A stretch of 64,000 nucleotides of DNA from Polytrichum commune (GCA_950295325.1 OX485809.1:5272001-5336000), one strand, 5' to 3'; shown: positions 22,096 to 34,664, counted from the first letter of the stretch. The notes: generated from the letters alone by a model not told the origin. Numbers and translations: made by a program.

Positions 22096-22306
22096 GTCAC
22101 GGATGATTGAAATTTGGATGAAACACCACTTAGTAAGTGATAGTAATTGCAACATTGTACATCTATAATGCTCGAAAGTTTTCACAAGGAATGACAAATA
22201 ATGTTGAGTTTACATTTAGTGTTGGTGACACTACACGGGCGGTTGACAATTAGTATTGAGCAAGACAAAAAAAAATTGGTGACACTAACTACAATATTTA
22301 GTGTAG
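22096..22306. mobile_element. 3' half of a CTACACTAAATA-family element
   Basis: It starts inside the family consensus (GGATGATTGAAATTTGGATG) and runs through TAAGTGATAGTAATTGCAAC, AAGGAATGACAAATAATGTT and TTGAGCAAGACAAA to the terminus ATATTTAGTGTAG. The left end is missing. Confidence 0.75.
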
Positions 22307-23038
22307 TTCCCTAAGTGAAATCGCCTATTAACAGTTCAACACTTTATTATGTAAATTCAACACCTCTTGTGGACCACCCATTGTTGTATCCACATAGCAA
22401 ACATTGATTATGGATGAAAAATGCATATTAAGTTGAAAAATTTGTGGGGAAGGCTCCTACTCATCGTTGTATCCACAAATATTTGTGGAAAGTGGAGAAG
22501 GTTATTCATATTTTCCAACAAACTGAGCCTATTTGTAGCCACCGCAAAACTTGCCACAATCATACTAAGATGAGCAATCAATGTCCACAATCCTCCTTGG
22601 ATTTTCACTAAAGGGTGACTCACCTACCTTAATGCGACTCACTTCCACCTAAAGGTCAGTCATTACCTAAAATAGTGCAAGATATTTAAATTGTTGAACT
22701 CTTTATCATGTATTTTGGTAAGACCAAGTGAAACAAGAAAAAAAGTGTTTCCCCAAATGCAAATATGGCAACATGTGGGGGAATGCCCCAAGAATGTTTG
22801 TCGTATTTGAATCCACAAACAAAATGTAGATGGATGTAGAAAGATTTGTTATGTGGATACGGCAACATGTGGGCTTCCCTTTCACTAACCTTATAATCCC
22901 TAAGGTTTTGTGTATTGTTAAAATCATCTATATAATGAGATTTGCAAACTGGCTTCAAAATGAAACATTCATGAATAAAAAATGTACACACAAAGTCAAA
23001 GAAGACATCCGTACAGTTGGACCTTTTATATAAGGTCA
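22307..23038. other. Intergenic DNA with weak internal repeats
   Basis: No gene seen. A phrase like GTTGAAC(A)CTTTAT.ATGTA occurs at about 22340 and 22695, and GTATCCACA/GTGGATAC words recur, which hints at a decayed element without clear ends. Confidence 0.3.
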
Positions 23039-23041
23039 TAA

Positions 23042-23435
23042 GAGCATCCTCAGTCGGTCTAGGTAAAGCTCACTGCAAACCAAAACCTATCTTTTGACTG
23101 ACCTAAAATTAGAAACTGAATTTACCATCATTAGAAGCGCACCTAAATAAACGTGAGATATTTCTCAAGAACAAAGAATTGTAAAAATTTGACGTAGGTG
23201 AAATCCCTCATTGAAAACACCACATTTTCAAAATTTAGAGGGAGTGCACCAAATCTTGCTTTAAATGGAAAGATCCTCCCACACTCCCTCCAAATTTTTG
23301 ACATTTAGAGGGAGTGTGGGAGGATCTATCCATTTTTAAGCAAGATTTGGTGCACTCCCTCTAAATTTTGAGCAATTTTAAGCAAGATAGGTCTTGGTTT
23401 GCAGTGAGCTTTACCTAGACCGACTGAGGATGCTC
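23042..23435. mobile_element. Fold-back MITE with TAA target duplication
   Basis: Termini of about 53 bp (GAGCATCCTCAGTCGG at the left, its complement at the right) have one mismatch, and TAA flanks both ends (23039-23041, 23436-23438), as in PIF/Harbinger-type MITEs. A second inner inverted pair (about 23226-23290 with 23309-23371, sharing GAGGGAGTG and GATTTGGTGCACTCCCTC) makes the whole a nested hairpin. The left arm has about 130 bp with no partner on the right, probably a later insertion or a right-arm deletion. Confidence 0.9.
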
Positions 23436-23438
23436 TAA

Positions 23439-26090
23439 GCTTTGTATAAAAAAAATTCAAAGATAAAACTTCATGAATTGAAAATGACATTAGTTTGCTT
23501 CGATATATTGTAATTATATTCAACTTAGGACGCAATCTAACACAAACAAAGAGTGTGCTCATATGTATAGAGTGTAAACAACATTTGTTTGTGAAATTAG
23601 AACTATGTTTCAAATAAATCTAGACTTATGCATGAACTTCGGACATAATATAATTTTGAATGTTCATGTCTACTAGCAGACCCTGTGATAGAAATGATAG
23701 CAATTAATCCTAGTGTCATGCTACTTTGATGCAAATAAATTATACAAGCATGGCATAACATTATTCAACTACATTATTATGCCCCATTCTATATGTAGCA
23801 TTCAACATGGGCCTCCACTATCTTACCGTCGTGGGAAGAAACTTAAAAAATAAGAAGAAATTGACATTGGTAGGAATAATGAATAGTGCTAGTATAAATA
23901 TTGTGAATAGTGTCAGTATTTTTAATGATGTTGCAGTTGCTATAAATAATAATATGAATGAATAATATTGGGATGAAAAATGTTTATGGAAATATTGGTA
24001 GGATGAACAGTGATTCCTACGCATAAAACCGGGAGTATAACTCCACCCAAATTTCAAAGATCAACTTGAATGTATCAATAGTAAATGGATATTCTCACTT
24101 TGTTCGGGGGGGCCATGAAATACAATTGATATATTCCAAGGTCATGGAACTTACCCACATGGTTGAATAATGTTATAGAATGCACATGAGACACCAATAT
24201 TGAGAACTTTCAAACCTTATACATTACAAAAAAAAACTTTACAACTTAAACACAATATTGTGATTGCTATGAGCCCGAACCACCCAACTATAGGAGAGAC
24301 ACAAGATAATCTTCTCTCCTCCCCCAAGCTCTTTCTTATATATACAAAGGCACTTCTAGTCTTCTCCATCTTTATCCATGGTATCTCAAAGATACTTTTA
24401 GAAGTCTCAAGTCTTATTAAATTTAGACTAAAGCTTCCTTATCTATATACATAGATCATCTCACCGTATGTTTTTTTCTTATCTTTTGGCTTAATCACAA
24501 TCCTCTTGTTGGAACTTCTAATTCCAACTTGAGGTGAAGCTTGCACCACACTCCCCCAAATATATTCCCTTCTCAAAAAGGACCTCCAAATGCACGCTTA
24601 GGGGGTAGTGCCCCCAGCTTGAGACCACAATGTGGTCTCAAATAACATCAAGGTAGACATGCCTAACTTGAACCAAACTTAACCGGAAAGTCACCAAAAG
24701 CGGGGATCAACTCAAGCCATCTAATGTAATTTTCCATATTTGCCACTTCCAACACTTGTGTCAATAACCTTAAAATAAAATAAGGGAGGGAAGTTGTTTT
24801 GCTCTATTTCGAGGCAAAGACACTTTGAGTAAATTTTGAGTTTTTTCTTGAGTTTGATTTTATTTGAGGAGTACACAAGTGGTGAGAGGAGCAAAGAAAT
24901 GCAATAGGTGGCATAGAAAATGAGAAGATTCTTAGTAATATAAAAGATAAAAACATGTGGACCCGTAAAACTCAAAGAAGCCCTCCAAGACTTTTTGGTT
25001 ACAGTCAAGCAAAGGACTAGTAGGGCAAATCAACCCCAATTGATCCTCATACTATTCGGTTAACTCTAATAAGAACATTTACACCTAGATTTGAGTGGAT
25101 TGTGATTGATTGTGAATCTAAGAACCGGCACTAATAATAACACTCGTTTGAAAAAGATTGGATTGCGTGCTCAAAATATGCTAACCTTTCTAGGGTCAAT
25201 AGTCAACATGCATGGGGGGAGGACCTATATGACCACTAAATGAGCAGAAGAATCTTTGGTTTAATAGTGACTAATAGCCTCCCCACACCTGCTGGTGGCG
25301 AGGCCAGTCACCAGCTCCCACCAGCAGGGTCACACTTTATATTAACTTTATAACAGTGGCAGCGACTGATCGCATCGGTCATGCCACTCACTCGTTCGCT
25401 GCTGTGAGCAATAATTTCACACGTCAGATAATTTCGTACTATATGATAAGCTCAAGCGAGATAATTTCAACCGAGGTAATTCCACACTTTTGGATAGTTT
25501 CAAGCGAGATAATTCACTATGTTTTCATTTTCGCAATGAGTGAGTTTAGGGTTTGGCCATGAATTCATATTTCTTTATAACGACATTCAATAAGACATTT
25601 AGGCAAAGCTTACTATGTGGAATTACGCAATGCTATATCTACTTACTGTACATCTCATATTTCACCAACAAATGCTAAATTGATAGTTTGGACATTATAA
25701 AACATTAACAACTTTACTTGGTAAAAATTTATTTCATTAGTAAAAGGATATAGCACCTGGTAAATCCAAATAGTAAGTCACACTTAATATCATATTTGAC
25801 TAATTGTCCATGAAGATTTTTTTTGGCAAGATCGGTTAAAATTCTATTCTTTCCAAGTCCAATTGGTTGACTGTTGCGTGAACTTTCGATTCTTTTTTCT
25901 TTATTAATTCGAGGTATATCCTCTATATTCCTCTAAAACGCTTGATAAGTTTTGTGAGGTCTTTTTCAACCAGATTATTTCTCCAAACCCTAAACCAGTG
26001 CATCATTGTAACTTTAGGTACCAAATTCTCCTGAAGTCTCAAACTTCAAGTGGGTTATTTCTCAAAATCAACCAGGTCATTGTATGCCCA
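23439..26090. other. AT-rich intergenic DNA
   Basis: No supported gene. At about 25060-25260 lies a fragment of the long-TIR family (GATTGGATTGCGTGCTCAAAATAT, TCAATAGTCAACAT). At about 25915-26080 are decayed pieces of the ACCGGTT hAT-like family in reverse orientation. Short GATAATTTCA words repeat at 25420-25510. Confidence 0.4.
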
Positions 26091-26185
26091 CCACCAACAA
26101 GATCACGGTAAAGAGGAATAGGATCCCATTCATGTCAGGGTAAAAGAAACCCAGACGTTGTTTTTTATTTATTTATTTATTTATG
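26091..26185. repeat. Copy of a short dispersed repeat plus (TTTA)n
   Basis: AAGAGGAA.GG..CCCATTCA.GTC followed by GACGTT corresponds to similar sequence at about 39452-39520 and 41508-41590. It runs into a (TTTA)n microsatellite at about 26162-26182. Confidence 0.6.
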
Positions 26186-26219
26186 CCCACCACCAGTATT
26201 TGTGGGCGGCCTATAAGAT

Positions 26220-27012
26220 GTTCATACGAGATCCGAAGATAGTGAGGCCCCCCTACCGATCGGAGGGCGCGCAGTGGAGGCATCGGACGGCTGTCAGGTG
26301 GAGGTGGGGACTATCGACGGCTGATATGACGGCCCACTGCTCCTTCGCCTCCGCTGTTGGCCTGCCTACATACACCTTCATTCGCAGTCCTGATGCATGG
26401 GTTGTGGGGAATTGGGTTGCTGGTCGAGGGACAGGATGCGTTGAGCCCGGGGTAAGTATGTGAAATTCAAGCGAAGTAGATGAGGTTAATCCAGAAGGAA
26501 GAATCAACTGCTTGTGATGGCTATAATTAGCTTACACTGGGTGACTGACATGCTGAATCATGCAGGTACACATCAAGTGTGAAGAACTGCTGCGGATCGG
26601 ATCGATGCATGCTGGGTTGATCGTTGCAAGCAATTCCTTCATAGTGAACCTGTGAAACTGACAACGGGTCCAGCGTACTCTTATTTCTCTCGAGGTGAAT
26701 TTGGAGTGCCCGTTGGACATCGGGTTGTTGGCATTACGAACGGACACTCTATTCACGCCGGCCCCTCAAAGGGACCGGAGTTTCTATCTATCTATCTGGA
26801 GTGCCCGCGCTTCTTCTGTCAAGATATGGAACTTTGTTTGAATCATTTTTTGGGTGCATTTTGCTCTTCAAGGACAAAAGTGTCTCCCTTCAAGGATTAA
26901 CCAATCTGTCGGCTCCAGCTTGACTTTGATGACTGGACAGTGGGTTGCATCAGGTCCACCACATAGCTGAGAATTACCGCGATATCGAAGAAGGTGTAGG
27001 GCAGCGGGAAGA
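26220..27012 (+). promoter_or_regulatory. GC-richer upstream region of the membrane-protein gene
   Basis: GC content rises here relative to the flanks. The segment contains a GGCCCA word (ACGGCCCACTG at about 26329), a common plant core-promoter element. Small overlapping frames on both strands are open only because of composition. I take it as promoter and leader of the gene starting at 27013; the transcription start is not visible. Confidence 0.4.
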
Positions 27013-29366
27013 ATGGCGGAGCTGGATCCTGTCGTATCATCTGCTGTAAGTGATCAAGTAGTATATTTGCTTGGTTAGCCTCTCCATCACCTTGAAAAAA
27101 TAGCTGATGATTTTATGCGGTGTTTTTCCTTAACGGGTTGATTAATCATATCTTACTAGATTTATTACAAATCTTATTTCACGGTCAGGTCGCTTATACT
27201 CCCAGGTCACTGCTTAAAGATTCTACTAGTCTCCAAGTAGTATTGTGACAATCGTGCAATTCTTAGAGGAGAGGGAGGAGACTGTAGTGCCACAAACCAC
27301 CCAATTATAGGCTATATATGGAGAGGAGACTAGCTCAAGAGCAATCACCATGAAGAAGATTATAGACTCTTGGATTGCTCCCTTCCTCTGTGCATCTATA
27401 TCTCCCCCGTGCCTCAATTTTCTATCCCAAATCAGAGAGGTCCCATGTCCCCTCCACATTGGACGACTTTGCAGGTATTTTGACTCAACCCCATTCACAT
27501 AGAGGCTTTGCATGTCACATGCACATAGTCGACAACGAAGTTTCAAATTGAAAACAACATATTACATAGGCTTGGCACACTTGTATCAAGGCCTGAGGAC
27601 ACTTGTGCACTACATCATGAGTGGTAAGTAGTATGACTGGAAATATGTTGTGATGTACCTACTGAGAGTGCCAGAAATAAAAATTCCATCCTTGGATTCT
27701 AAATTATGGCAAAGTGCCACCAAAGCACTGTCATGACGGGAAAAATTCCCCGGCAACGATTGTAAGTCACAGCATGCCTCATAATCTGGGTACTTGATTT
27801 ATTTTGTTTTTCTTTCCGGTTTGTGTCTCAATTTTGACCGGAGACTTTTATATGTGTGCAGGGTGAGCAATGGCAAAGTATCATAGGAAAAATTGTTGCG
27901 ATCGACAGATTCCGCAGAAGCTCCATCTCACAGCTTCAGGTGAGGCATACATCTCTTTATCCTCAGAACCACCTGTTCGATTTTATTCAAGTTAGGTTTG
28001 TCTTACATTGCAGGTTCTTATATTGAAGTAGGAAAGGATTTTAAAAGCAACATATGATCTGATCAACGGCCAAAACTTTGAAGAAGAATACTCCCCATTG
28101 GAGAAGCAATACTATGGCAAAGCCAACACAGAGCAATTAATGCAAGTTAATTGCACCTCAGAATACTCTACATTTTCCACAGGTTGATACATGGGCGGCA
28201 TATTACTTTTTTGTACTATGTCCCTGGTAAGAGGCTCTTCATTCATGTTTGCTCCACCAGGAGCCACCGTTTCTATCTAAATTTGAGCTAATTATCTAAA
28301 AACCATATCGCGGAGGCACTTTCGAAGTTATAATTCAAAACTGCTGCCAAATGTTAATGCAGGACGCTGCCCAAAATCCACATACATCAGGATTTGAGAA
28401 CTTGAAATGTCCAGATGACTGGTCCAGGGAAAGCACAAGACTGCAAAGTGAGGCAGGTTCAACTGATGAATCCGAGGTAACACTCGCGAAGAATAAGTTA
28501 AGTTTTTCTAAAGGAATACCCGGAAATAAATTTGTACTGACTTTTCAAGTATGACATTTGGTAGGCCCCCTTGTGTGAAAGGAGCTAAAGTAATTAAAAA
28601 TGGGCTAACATGTCATTGTGACTTTGAAGTGCAGCTTGATTTGGTTTTTGTGAAAAACATTCGGACAGCTCTTGTTGAACTGCTGAGCTCCTACGGCATC
28701 ATTCTCACATTGTTGGCAAGCATCACGTTTGTTGCAGTCCTACAACCACCCGGTTCGTTTGATCCAGATGGGTTCGTGAGATCATCAAATCTTGTGGCGG
28801 CTTTCATGTTCTTTGCTACCTCCTCCTTCCTCCTCGCATGCACCGGATTATTAACAGTGGCAGTGGGCTCGGCAATGATGCTACGTCCACGCTTCTCCAA
28901 GCAATTTGAAGAGATACCAGTGCCACCTCATACACATCATCAAATCGGACTAGATGAGAGTTTACACCCTAATCAACCCAATCATTCACATGAGCGTCAA
29001 CCTCTTACTCCGGATGTCACCTACGATAACTTACCCGTAATGGGAAAAATTATTCTAGATAATCTCTACCGAATCCGGCGGCTTCGCATTTACATGGGAT
29101 TGTCACTGTTATCATGTGTCACAGCCTTTCTTTGCGCGTTATTCGCGGTCACAAAGTCCAGTAGTAGTGGGTTTTATAGCTTGGTAGGAGCCATCGGCCT
29201 TGGGGGTTTCCCATTTCTCCTTGAGATTGTGAAAATGTTCATGGGACCTACTTTTTCTTGGAGAACATTTTGTTGTCTCCATGACCGGTTTCCCCAATTC
29301 ACTCTGGAGAAGACAGTCTCTACAAAGCTGCAAAAAATTAGTCAGAGGCATTGGACAACGGCATGA
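27013..29366 (+). CDS. PGG-domain-like four-pass membrane protein, five-exon model
   Basis: Model exons are 27013-27045 (MAELDPVVSSA), 27862-27939, 28032-28145, 28363-28476 and 28635-29366, 356 residues in all. Every junction is phase 0, with GT donors and AG acceptors. Exons 1, 2, 4 and 5 are well supported; exon 3 has a weaker acceptor and could be wrong. The last exon carries four hydrophobic segments: SSYGIILTLLASITFVAVL, a long one around AAFMFFATSSFLLACTGLL, MGLSLLSCVTAFLCALF and LVGAIGLGGFPFLLEIVKMF. The stretch VLQPPGSFDPDG after the first segment resembles the PPGG motif of the PGG domain in ITN1/ACD6-type ankyrin proteins, which act at membranes in stress and cell-death signalling. 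No ankyrin repeats are seen. The soluble N-terminal part matches nothing I know. The function here is unknown. Confidence 0.7.
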
Positions 29367-30810
29367 AGTGTCGCCGTATGCTTAGGCAAGCAATACACTC
29401 ATTGTATAAGAATACGAAGTGCTTACGAGAAGCGGGCCTAATGCAATCACTTTTTAAGGGGACAGCCGTATTTGTGTGGTGTGGATCTAAGAACGGACAT
29501 ACCAGGAAATCATATGCTCATCACATCCGACTTCGCTTACATTAGAACTGTGACGAATTAAATCGCGTGGAAGATTTTGACAGCAGGTATTAAGCTGATG
29601 AAGAATACATGCTGGATGTTGGAGGGACTTGCCAAAGTTACGTCTCTCCAAAAGCAAGACTTACCAATGCTTTCTCTTTCTGCAAATGTCACATGCAATA
29701 TCAATGTTATTGCAACCTTATGATGTACAGAAACTAGAGGAGAAGAATGTTTAAATTAAGAGGGCTAGTATTCTGATCAAGAATCTCTGCGTGCCATAGA
29801 TTTCTTGTCTCCACCACATACTGAAGATTCTCTCCAGGTGGACAAAGATGCGAAAATAAGTCACAATATAAGGAAACCTAGTCGCTCAATCTTGATCCAG
29901 GCCATTCATCTATTCAAGATTATTGCACAGCAAGAGTGGACCTGAAAATCCATCTGCAATCAGCAAACTGTCCTGATGGCCACTCTCACAGCCTCAATTG
30001 CGAGGTGGTACACAGGCAGTAGAAGCGTTGTCAGAGTCCCCTGGCCTTCCATGATGCAGACCTAATGTTGTTGCTCCAGTTTACAAGCATTTCGAAGAAA
30101 CAAGTGCATTTGGCGTAGCACCCAAAGTCGGATGGTTGAGAAAGATTCGAATCCAATTCTTGAAGGAGTTGATGTCATCGGTATGTGAAATTAGGTTGCA
30201 TGGCAATGTTCTCCTCCAGGAACAAGAACAAACACGAAGAATTCTAATTTCTGGTTGTAATGTTCTTGACAGGGTGAAGTCAAGCCCTTGAGCGAAGTTG
30301 ATGCCGAATTTGGTGCTGATTAAGCGAAAAGCTTGGCATTAGCTTATATCTATTCCAAACTATGAAATGGATTATTTCAAACCTTGGAACATCCTTTGGT
30401 GCATGTTCCGTACAGCAGTGAAGACGATACAAGAAATGTGGAATCAAGCGAATGATAAGAAGCAATAAAGGATCTGTGATTCATTGCGGTGGGCAAAATA
30501 GCACAACGAAAATGTAACACCCCCGCTCAATAATGACCTTCGTTACCTTGTGACAGAGGAAAGAATGGCAAGCAATACTTGCCGAAACAGAAAGGTGTCG
30601 TGAAAGATTGGAAGTTGTACACCGGAGTATCGATCGGCAATGAACATCAAAAAAAACTCGAAGATAGGGGGAGGCGGTCGAATAGAGCAAGCCAAACATC
30701 AGACTCTGAGTGATTGCTGGCTGCTCAAATGCATATCGGCAAGAGAAGATTACAGGAGAGCAACTTCACGGAAAAAGTGTTGAAAATTTGCGATGCTGTA
30801 GATGATCGCT
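29367..30810. other. Downstream flank without a supported gene
   Basis: It probably contains the 3' UTR of the membrane-protein gene. Short frames have no recognisable domain and no transposon ends were found. Confidence 0.4.
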
Positions 30811-30812
30811 GG

Positions 30813-30836
30813 TTTAGGGTTTAGGGTTTAGGGTTT
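30813..30836 (+). repeat. Interstitial telomere-type repeat
   Basis: Just over three TTTAGGG units, the Arabidopsis-type plant telomere sequence, directly abutting the left inverted arm at 30837. Confidence 0.95.
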
Positions 30837-31598
30837 ACTGGCAGCTGGGTGATGTAGCGATCGTCTGTGACCCGAGTGGGGGCATGGAGATGTTGGACCA
30901 CTTGAGGTTTCACTTCCTGCATGTGGATGGATGGCTTGCCCTCTTCAAGCCTATAGTCAGCAGCCATGTCTAACCGGAGGTTTGGCTTATGGCGGGTGGT
31001 AGAGAGGAAGGAATGGCGTGATGCGGGAAACCGAGCAGCGCAAACTTCCCTCTTTGGGCAGTGAAGGGCTATGATCGGGGAGAACCGGCAATTAGTTACA
31101 AATGAACCGGTTGAGTTTGAGAAATAACCGGTTGAAGTTCAAGACTGCAGGAAAATTACCGATCATTTTGGAGGAATCTATGGAATATACCTCAATTTAA
31201 TAAAGGAAAACCAGAGGATGTCAACCTGTAACCGGTTGCACTTGCAAACGCTAGGATCTCAGCCGGTTATGCCTAAAAATCTCCCCGATCACTGGTGAAG
31301 GGATAACAAGCCTAAATGTTGGATCGAGTAAATGCCTCGATTGGTTTGTCCATTCGATTGCTTTTAATGAATTAGCCTTTCTGCGGTTGGCAATTCCTGT
31401 AGGTCCCTGGAATTCTATTTCGGCTTTCTATTGCACGCACTCATTTTCTCCAGTTAGACATGGCTGCTGACTACAGGCTTAAAGAGGGCAAGCCATCCAT
31501 CCACATGCAGGAAGAGAAACCCCAAGTGGTGCAACATCTCCACACCTACATGCCCCCACTCGGGTCACAGACGATCGCTACACCACCCAGCTGCCAGT
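30837..31598. mobile_element. Fold-back element with long inverted arms
   Basis: The left arm (30837-30974) starts ACTGGCAGCTGGGTG. The right arm (31453-31598) is its reverse complement with few differences. Shared blocks include GTAGCGATCGTCTGTGACCC, GAGTGGGGGCA, CATGTGGATGGATGGCTTGC and CAGCAGCCATGTCTAAC. The interior includes sequence shared with 21054-21300 and a nested hAT-like MITE. No target-site duplication is seen. There is no coding capacity. Confidence 0.8.
31069..31294 (+). mobile_element. hAT-like MITE (ACCGGTT family) nested in the fold-back element
   Basis: 226 bp, termini CTATGATCGGGGAGA and TCTCCCCGATCACTG, flanked by a perfect 8-bp duplication GTGAAGGG (31061-31068, 31295-31302). 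It closely resembles the copy at 18249-18475. The host sequence without the insert can be read at about 21273 (GGTGAAGGGACAACGGG), which supports the insertion. Confidence 0.92.
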
Positions 31599-33090
31599 GC
31601 TCCAGAAATGTTTCAGACATGAAGGCACTTGTGAGATACGGCTCATGTGCTGCGACCTGAAATTCTTGATGAGGTTTGTGCACTTAAGGTTCAGCGTCTT
31701 CAAACTGATTTAGGTCACAGGATCTAACTTCTCATCAACCAAGAAGTCCAATCCTTTGTACGCTCATCACATGACATCTTGCTTACGAGATCCCCACATC
31801 AGAACTGTGACAAATTCAACTGCGTGCTCGACACTGGGCTCTTGGCTGATTCATAAATTAACACGAGGAATGCATGAGTTTCTGACGAAATGGCTGCTGA
31901 AGTTGAAGTAAGAGCAATGTGTCTCTCTCGTTCGTCATTATCTCCTCCGTTTGTTGCTTCCACGTGCAATTGTTGAAGTGAAGATTCTATCACTCCTTGA
32001 ATGTTGAGTGATCACATTGCTCTACTCCATTCTGCTCATTTCAGACCTTTAGAATGGGAGATATCATTTGTGCATGTATTTCAATCTCATTGTACCACAC
32101 ATGTCTTTTTGGTGTCCATTCTCAGCTACAAGCCTTGCCATATACCACTCAAGCTAGAGGCGTCCGATTAAGAAGAGTGACCAAAGAAGGCCCTGACACC
32201 TTAAGCATAACTTCACCTCAACCTCACTTAAGAAACCAACCTTACAACTGACGTAACAACATAAAGATCATAACCAATATATCGTTCAAGTGGAGAGTAC
32301 TTTCAATAATTGGGTCTTGCGTTTTCATATCCATGTGGAGTGTTTTTATATGTGATTGTCTTGTTGCTATCGCAACTCGTCTTCTACTCTCCTCATTTTA
32401 ATCACATAGTCTTAGATTGATTTCTCAAAACACATAATTATTACAACCTATCCTCGGGGGGGGGGGGGGGGGGCTTGTACGATACCATGTGGGTGTGCAA
32501 AAGGGAATGTTATGAACTTGACTTTCAAAGTTTGCATATGGGAAGAAAATTGTTTCACCTAGTTTTGTACAAGTAACTAGGGTGTACTATGATTATCTTG
32601 GGGGAGGTAAGCATTCCCTCAGGACCCCTAAGATTTCTCACAATAAGAGTTTATTTCATCCAAGTGTTCCTTATATCCAAAAACTAATTATATGTTTAAT
32701 TCATGAAGCACTAATTTGTCATCCTCTGCACATACTTCAATACACTTTATCAAAAAAATGTCATACCAAGACAATTCACATAAGAATATTATGTACTTAG
32801 TTTGTGACTTGTTGTATGTATAATCTACTTGTTGGTCATAAATTTATTGTATATAGGGGGTTCAATAAGGGGTCACGCACGCACATGGCTCTGACTCTTA
32901 AAGTAGAGTGCCTTGGTGAACCCATCCAGTTAGGCCACACATTCTTCCACATTTACCATCCTCAGAAATTGCAAAATCACAATCCATCTTTCAACTTTTA
33001 ATTTTCCACACTTTACAAATCCATTTCTCAATTTAGCAAAAAGCCATGCACTTTTGCTCAACTCTTTTAAGGTAGAGGGTCTTAAATAGG
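31599..33090. other. Intergenic DNA with a 19-G homopolymer
   Basis: No supported gene. A run of 19 G lies at 32456-32474. Sequence at 32078-32165 repeats part of 20391-20440. Confidence 0.45.
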
Positions 33091-33107
33091 GTTTTTTTTT
33101 TTAAATT

Positions 33108-33783
33108 ACTAGCCCACTTCTCGTAGAATATGAAGCACATATTATGTGATTTTTGGAGCTCAAAGTATGATTCTCTTATTCATTATCAATGTGAAGATCT
33201 CCGTGCTCATTAAATGGTCATATAGGTCCCCTTAAATCAGTTGACTATTAAGTCTAGAATGGATATCATATTTTGAACACGCGGTCCAACCTCTCTTAAA
33301 TGGATGGTTTTTGGGAATCTATTCTTGGAGCCACATACTACTCAAATATAGGTGTTTTAATAAGAAAAGTAGCCCAAATAAGGGTTGTTTGCCTTATGTC
33401 CATGATCGAGCCCGCCATATTTGCTAATTGGTCATTCTGGCGGAAGGAGGGTAAGATAGACGTTTCTAATTCGGTTACTTGTTTTTATTGGACACTATAT
33501 TCGAGTGGTATGTGGTTAGGTGTGACTCCAAAAGTGGATATCAAAATGACATGTGTTTAGAATAGATTGGACAACGTGCTCAAAATATCCAGGCTCAATA
33601 CTCAACATAATTGGGGGGCCTAAATGACCGTATAATGAACACGAGAATCTTTACTTTGGTAATGAATGAGATGCTCATTTGAACTCCAAAAATGATGAGG
33701 AAAGTGGCTACGACTTTGATTTGAATTTTCTAACCATCTTGTGTTAATTGCATGTTTCGTATCCTAGGAGAAGTGCACAAGTT
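33108..33783. mobile_element. Long-TIR DNA element, about 680 bp
   Basis: Left and right arms of some 200 bp or more are inverted repeats. Left TAGCCCACTTCTCGTAGAAT, TTTTTGGAGCTCAAA, CGTGCTCATTAAATGGTCAT and TTTTGAACACGCGGTCCAA pair with right-arm sequences read backwards. Half copies lie at 17305-17490, 25060-25260 and 46640-47005. Exact ends and target duplication are not resolved. The long TIRs recall Mutator-like or fold-back elements. Confidence 0.75.
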
Positions 33784-34279
33784 GGGAAAAAATAACCATT
33801 CAAGAACCATCCACCTTAATGGGAACATTTTGGGGGATGCCCAATTGGGGGTTCCCGTTATTGGGGAAAGTGGGAGGAGGGCTAGTTGATTGGCGATGTT
33901 GGGAGTATAACATGGTAGGAAACCCCAACATGCTAAGCTATCGCACTTAGTAAGATTTTCATAATGTAATGAATGTGATTTTTTTGGTGCAAATCAAGTT
34001 GATATGTGGGTGACTTCATGTTCCCTTTGCATCGTTGCACAATTAATGAGACGAGCCTATTACGGTTACTTCCATGAGGCTTGACTTTCTTTTATGTGCA
34101 ATATATCTAGTAAAAATGTAGTTGATTCACAATTCTTGTACAAATACAATGTCTTTAGAATGAAATAAACCCTCAATTTGTGACCAAAGACCGTGAGGAA
34201 AATGATTTAGGATTTCTTGTGGTTATGGTCAGCGGTCCGAAGACCATGACAATGAAAAATTCACGCCATTTTTTGAAAG

Positions 34280-34460
34280 CCTTGGTCATTTGTTGGGAAC
34301 CTAAATGACATGCATGGGTCACTATGGAATTACACCCCCTTATATATGAGAATTGTATAAAGAAAATATATATATATATGTACGAACGACATGCTAAAAA
34401 AATGGACTTGTGTATTTGTATTAAGCTTTTCAATTGAATGTGATAAATGTCTCCACTACG
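34280..34460. repeat. Dispersed repeat, first copy
   Basis: GGGAACCTAAATGACATGCATGGGTCACTATG..ATTACACCCCCTTATATATGAGA-type sequence recurs at 57064-57200 and, inverted, at 61741-62042. It has no coding capacity. Confidence 0.7.
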
Positions 34461-34664
34461 TGTATAACACATGCATTGAATTTGCCATTATTATGTGTAA
34501 AATCCATGTTCACTTTCCAATTAAAATTTCATAGAACATTATTTCATCCATATCATGTAACTCAATGATTGCATCAATTAAAGAAAGACAAGAGCATAAT
34601 AACTGAGCCACAATCAGGAGAGCAAAATTCAAGGAAGCCCATGAGCACTCCAAGAACCTCTAGC

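Noticed and set aside
26158-26507. Overlapping frames on both strands as genes
   Set aside because: Both are open because of local GC composition. They lack domains and fit promoter DNA of the 27013 gene better.
30813-30836. Chromosome end
   Set aside because: Just over three TTTAGGG units are flanked by ordinary repeats on both sides, so this is interstitial.
32456-32474. G19 run as a functional G-quadruplex
   Set aside because: A single homopolymer run is a frequent microsatellite and assembly-error site. Nothing around it suggests regulation.
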